Both the position numbers and the translations under genes were made by a program. A stretch of 27,266 bases of DNA from CAZODA01 sp964578485. GTDB lineage: Bacteria; Bacteroidota; Bacteroidia; Bacteroidales; Marinilabiliaceae. The DNA lies in contig CAZODA010000042.1 of NCBI GenBank assembly GCA_964578485.1, positions 1 through 27,266 on the forward strand, written 5' to 3'. Of the stretch, positions 25,676-27,266 are shown piece after piece; the first letter of the stretch is position 1, and each line of letters begins with the position of its first letter. The notes under the pieces are model-generated. The model did not search any database. It had not been told where the DNA came from and worked only from the letters and a program-made list of their open reading frames with translations.

Positions 25676-25703
25676 ATAATTCAATTTTATTAAAAAGTAA
25701 ATA

Positions 25704-26096
25704 TCACCCGGATCCTAAGCCATGCTTTAAATCTTCTATTTGTTGATTCCACAATTCGGACGCATCTTCAACCTCATCTGTATCAACATGGTCTATCACT
25801 ACTAATGCTACATCACCTGTTAATTCATCTACATTAATATGAAACTCAAACCAAGCATCTTCCATTTCTTCATCAAGCCATGTATAACGAACCATTTTGT
25901 TGTCTTTAAGCTGGGTTTGTTCAGCTCTTTTCTCCTCACTTCCTTCCCAAATAAAGGTAAGTTCCTCTCCTTTTACTAATACATCATCGGCAAACCATTC
26001 ACTTAACCCACTTGGGGTACTAAGCCTGACAAATAGAATTCCGGGACTGGTTTTAAGAATATATTCCAGTTCAATTCGTTCTTTATGTTCGGTCAT
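25704..26096 (-). CDS. START-like (SRPBCC/AHSA1) domain protein
   Basis: Small soluble protein of 130 residues with the Bacteroidota START-like pattern. The opening strand ERIELEYILKTSPGILFVRLSTPSGLSEWFADDV (about 5-38) contains the hallmark Pro and Trp. Beta strands follow with EELTFIWEG and RYTWLDEEMEDAWFEFHI, then a long C-terminal helix beginning EDASELWNQQIEDLKHGLG that would close the hydrophobic pocket. The ligand is unknown. It is strongly acidic. It sits upstream of the LptF/LptG permease on the same strand with a 123-bp gap, and its start faces the divergent tRNA gene. Confidence 0.85.
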   Translation of the reverse strand: MTEHKERIELEYILKTSPGILFVRLSTPSGLSEWFADDVLVKGEELTFIWEGSEEKRAEQTQLKDNKMVRYTWLDEEMEDAWFEFHINVDELTGDVALVVIDHVDTDEVEDASELWNQQIEDLKHGLGSG

Positions 26097-26341
26097 ATCT
26101 TAAAAAATTTAACTTGCCTTTTTGAAAAAAAATAAATGCCATAAGCAATAAACTATCGCCTTATCAACACTATTAAATATTGTAGCAATGACGTTATCGA
26201 CTACAATATAGTAGTTTTATCAATATAAAAAAATCTAATGATATTTTCCTTATTAACTAATCTTTATGAATAAAAAACACCTTGACAGTTAATTAATTGA
26301 GGCTGCAATTAATTTGTTTTTATCTTTTTTAGCTTTTATCG

Positions 26342-26372
26342 TTGGAAGAATCTAATGAATAAACTACCTTTG
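26342..26372 (+). promoter_or_regulatory. Promoter of the tRNA gene
   Basis: TTG at 26342-26344, a 20-bp spacer and TACCTTTG at 26365-26372 match the Bacteroidota housekeeping promoter. The tRNA begins 19 bp after the -7 box, so the primary transcript would have a leader of about ten bases. The rest of the interval 26097-26341 shows no other feature. Confidence 0.78.
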
Positions 26373-26391
26373 CATGCGCAAAAAAGAAAAT

Positions 26392-26465
26392 GCCGAGGTA
26401 GCTCAGGTGGTTAGAGCGCATGATTCATAATCATGAGGTCGGCGGTTCAAGCCCGCCTCTCGGTA
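26392..26465 (+). tRNA. tRNA with CAU anticodon (Met, or Ile2 if lysidine-modified)
   Basis: A complete 74-nt cloverleaf. The acceptor stem is GCCGAGG with TCTCGGT (G-U pairs at both ends). The D arm includes AGCTCAGGTGGTTAGAGC, and the anticodon stem CATGA/TCATG closes the loop TTCATAA with anticodon CAT. The T arm is GGCGG-TTCAAGC-CCGCC, and the discriminator is A. The 3' CCA is not encoded. CAU reads Met codons unless C34 is changed to lysidine by TilS, when it reads Ile AUA; sequence alone does not settle which. It does not look like the initiator, because the anticodon stem lacks the three consecutive G-C pairs. Confidence 0.95.
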
Positions 26466-26472
26466 CATTTTA

Positions 26473-26514
26473 AAAACAAGCGCTTATAAGAGATTCCTTG
26501 TAAGCGCTTGTTTT
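26473..26514 (+). terminator. Intrinsic terminator of the tRNA
   Basis: A perfect 14-bp inverted repeat (AAAACAAGCGCTTA at 26473-26486 and its complement at 26501-26514) encloses a 14-base loop. The stem has a G+C-rich core (AAGCGCTT) and ends in TTTTGTTT. It begins 7 bp after the tRNA, so it is a strong rho-independent terminator, and its A/T flanks would let it work in both directions. Confidence 0.9.
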
Positions 26515-26540
26515 GTTTAATGTACCTGAAGCATATCTTC

Positions 26541-26736
26541 GGGTTTAGAGTTTGGGGTTTCGGGTTTTGGGTTTTGAGTTTGGGGTTTGGGGTTTTGGGT
26601 TTCGGGTTTTGGGTTTTGAGTTTGGGGTTTCGGGTTTTGGGTTTTGAGTTTGGGGTTTTGAGTTTGGGGTTTTGAGTTTGGGGTTTCGGGTTTTGGGTTT
26701 TGAGTTTTGGGTTTTGAGTTTGGGGTTTCGGGTTCA
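26541..26736 (+). repeat. Telomere-like heptamer array, G-rich on the plus strand
   Basis: Twenty-eight consecutive heptamers of the form G(G/A)GTTTN (for example GGGTTTT, GAGTTTG, GGGTTTC) run without interruption and end in GGGTTCA, where the next repeat family begins. It is the same basic heptamer as at 1-280, but more varied and richer in GGGG runs, and it does not follow the regular 84-bp order of that array. The reverse-strand open frames of Pro/Lys/Thr/Asn-rich repeats are artefacts. Confidence 0.97.
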
Positions 26737-27030
26737 CGCAAAGACCGCAATGATCAATAACGAATTAAAAATTACGAATTACGGGATTGTCCATGGGTTC
26801 ACGCAAAGACCGCGAAGATCAATTACGAATTACGAATTCACAATTACGAATACGCGAATAAATGGGTCAACGAATTCACGCAAATTTTCACGAATGATTT
26901 TCACGCGAAGACCGCAAAGATTATTTCACGTAAATCCGCGAAGTTGCAAAGCATACACCTTTGCGTCTTAGCGTCTTAGCGAGAGAATATTTCACGCAAA
27001 GGCCGCAATGATCAATTACGAATTAAAAAG
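26733..27030. repeat. Degenerate dispersed repeats (TTCACGCAAAGACCGC family)
   Basis: At least four copies of a unit beginning TTCACGCAAAGACCGC (26733, 26798, 26900 as a variant, 26991) plus partial copies at 26875 and 26925 are interleaved with AATTACGAATTA segments. Near 26957-26980 there is a CTTTGCGTCTTAGCGTCTTAGCG stretch (written here as one motif family), again without coding potential. I recall similar intergenic stretches in other Bacteroidota. No gene is visible. Confidence 0.8.
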
Positions 27031-27049
27031 ACGAATTAGTAAATTAGTT

Positions 27050-27077
27050 GATTAGTTGATGTGATAATTAGCAGATT
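27050..27077 (+). repeat. 28-bp direct repeat, right copy
   Basis: Identical over 28 bp to 320-347, same orientation, with mismatches immediately outside on both sides. As at the left end, it follows A+T-rich AATTACGAATTA sequence and precedes short hairpins. Confidence 0.85.
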
Positions 27078-27080
27078 AAT

Positions 27081-27158
27081 AGGCTGAAAGCCTTAAAGCA
27101 TCAACACAGGACAACACCCTGTGCTGCAACAACATACCTCTCATTTGCCCTGTAAGGG
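27081..27158. repeat. Short hairpin elements
   Basis: Three small inverted repeats in a row: AGGCT-GAA-AGCCT (27081-27093), CACAGG/CCTGTG with a 7-base loop (27105-27123) and CCCT-GTA-AGGG (27148-27158). They resemble in size and loop the cluster at 377-632 but have different stem sequences. I see no further feature from 27159 to the end of the window. Confidence 0.65.
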
Positions 27159-27266
27159 GTACAGCCATATCTAATCCCACACAAACATGCGGGAGAGTGT
27201 ATAAAGGGACCTGTAATCAGTAACTTCATTTCCGCATATTTTGGCAATTAGATTTCCCCACCCTAT

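Noticed and set aside
26447..26750. Reverse-strand open frames rich in Pro, Lys, Thr and Asn
   Set aside because: They translate the heptamer array (and one crosses the tRNA); the same pattern appears in two frames, as expected for a 7-bp repeat, and there is no start signal.

Overview
The window is chromosomal DNA from a member of the Bacteroidota, most likely a Bacteroidales/Marinilabiliales-type organism. The evidence is the low G+C genes, near absence of Shine-Dalgarno sites, promoters of the Bacteroidota type (TTG, about 19-20 bp, TAnnTTTG), and typical gene sets: bcp-recA, a LptF/LptG permease next to ribBA, a START-like protein, a PD40/SPOR protein and a DUF4450 protein. The species cannot be named from this sequence.

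Layout. (1) 1-840 is an intergenic repeat island: a 14-bp telomere-like tandem array, a cluster of small hairpins and a short inverted array. (2) 841-5249, minus strand: a probable operon of a TPR/PD40/SPOR envelope protein, clpS, nfeD-like and floA. (3) 5378-10496, plus strand: bcp, recA, an S1-domain regulator (CvfB-like), fmt, a secreted glucosaminidase with LysM domains, and cdd. (4) 10488-13460, minus strand: xseB, an orphan histidine kinase and xseA. (5) 13537-18569, minus strand: a large secreted DUF4450 six-hairpin-glycosidase-like protein and a secreted MORN-repeat protein. (6) 18600-19500: a second, G+C-rich repeat island of palindromic units, with a small GIY-YIG nuclease gene inside it. 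(7) 19520-26096, minus strand: dnaK, a dihydroorotate-dehydrogenase-like gene, ribBA, lptF/lptG and a START-like gene. (8) 26342-27266: a CAU-anticodon tRNA with promoter and terminator, then a third repeat island whose modules match those at 1-660.

Most genes are housekeeping: DNA repair (recA, xseA/xseB), translation initiation (fmt, tRNA), protein quality control (dnaK, clpS), flavin synthesis (ribBA), LPS transport (lptF/lptG), pyrimidine salvage (cdd), peroxide defence (bcp) and envelope maintenance (glucosaminidase, SPOR protein, FloA/NfeD). I see no phage, CRISPR, toxin or defence island and no complete transposon.

The unusual content is the intergenic repeats. There are heptamer arrays with a higher-order 84-bp period, an exact 28-bp direct repeat near both ends of the window, hairpins whose stems co-vary, a 96-bp tandem repeat with a GAAA-capped hairpin, and a GIY-YIG gene lying between 40-bp direct repeats whose last codons and stop are supplied by the repeat. 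The last is the best candidate here for an undescribed mobile or repeat-propagating unit.
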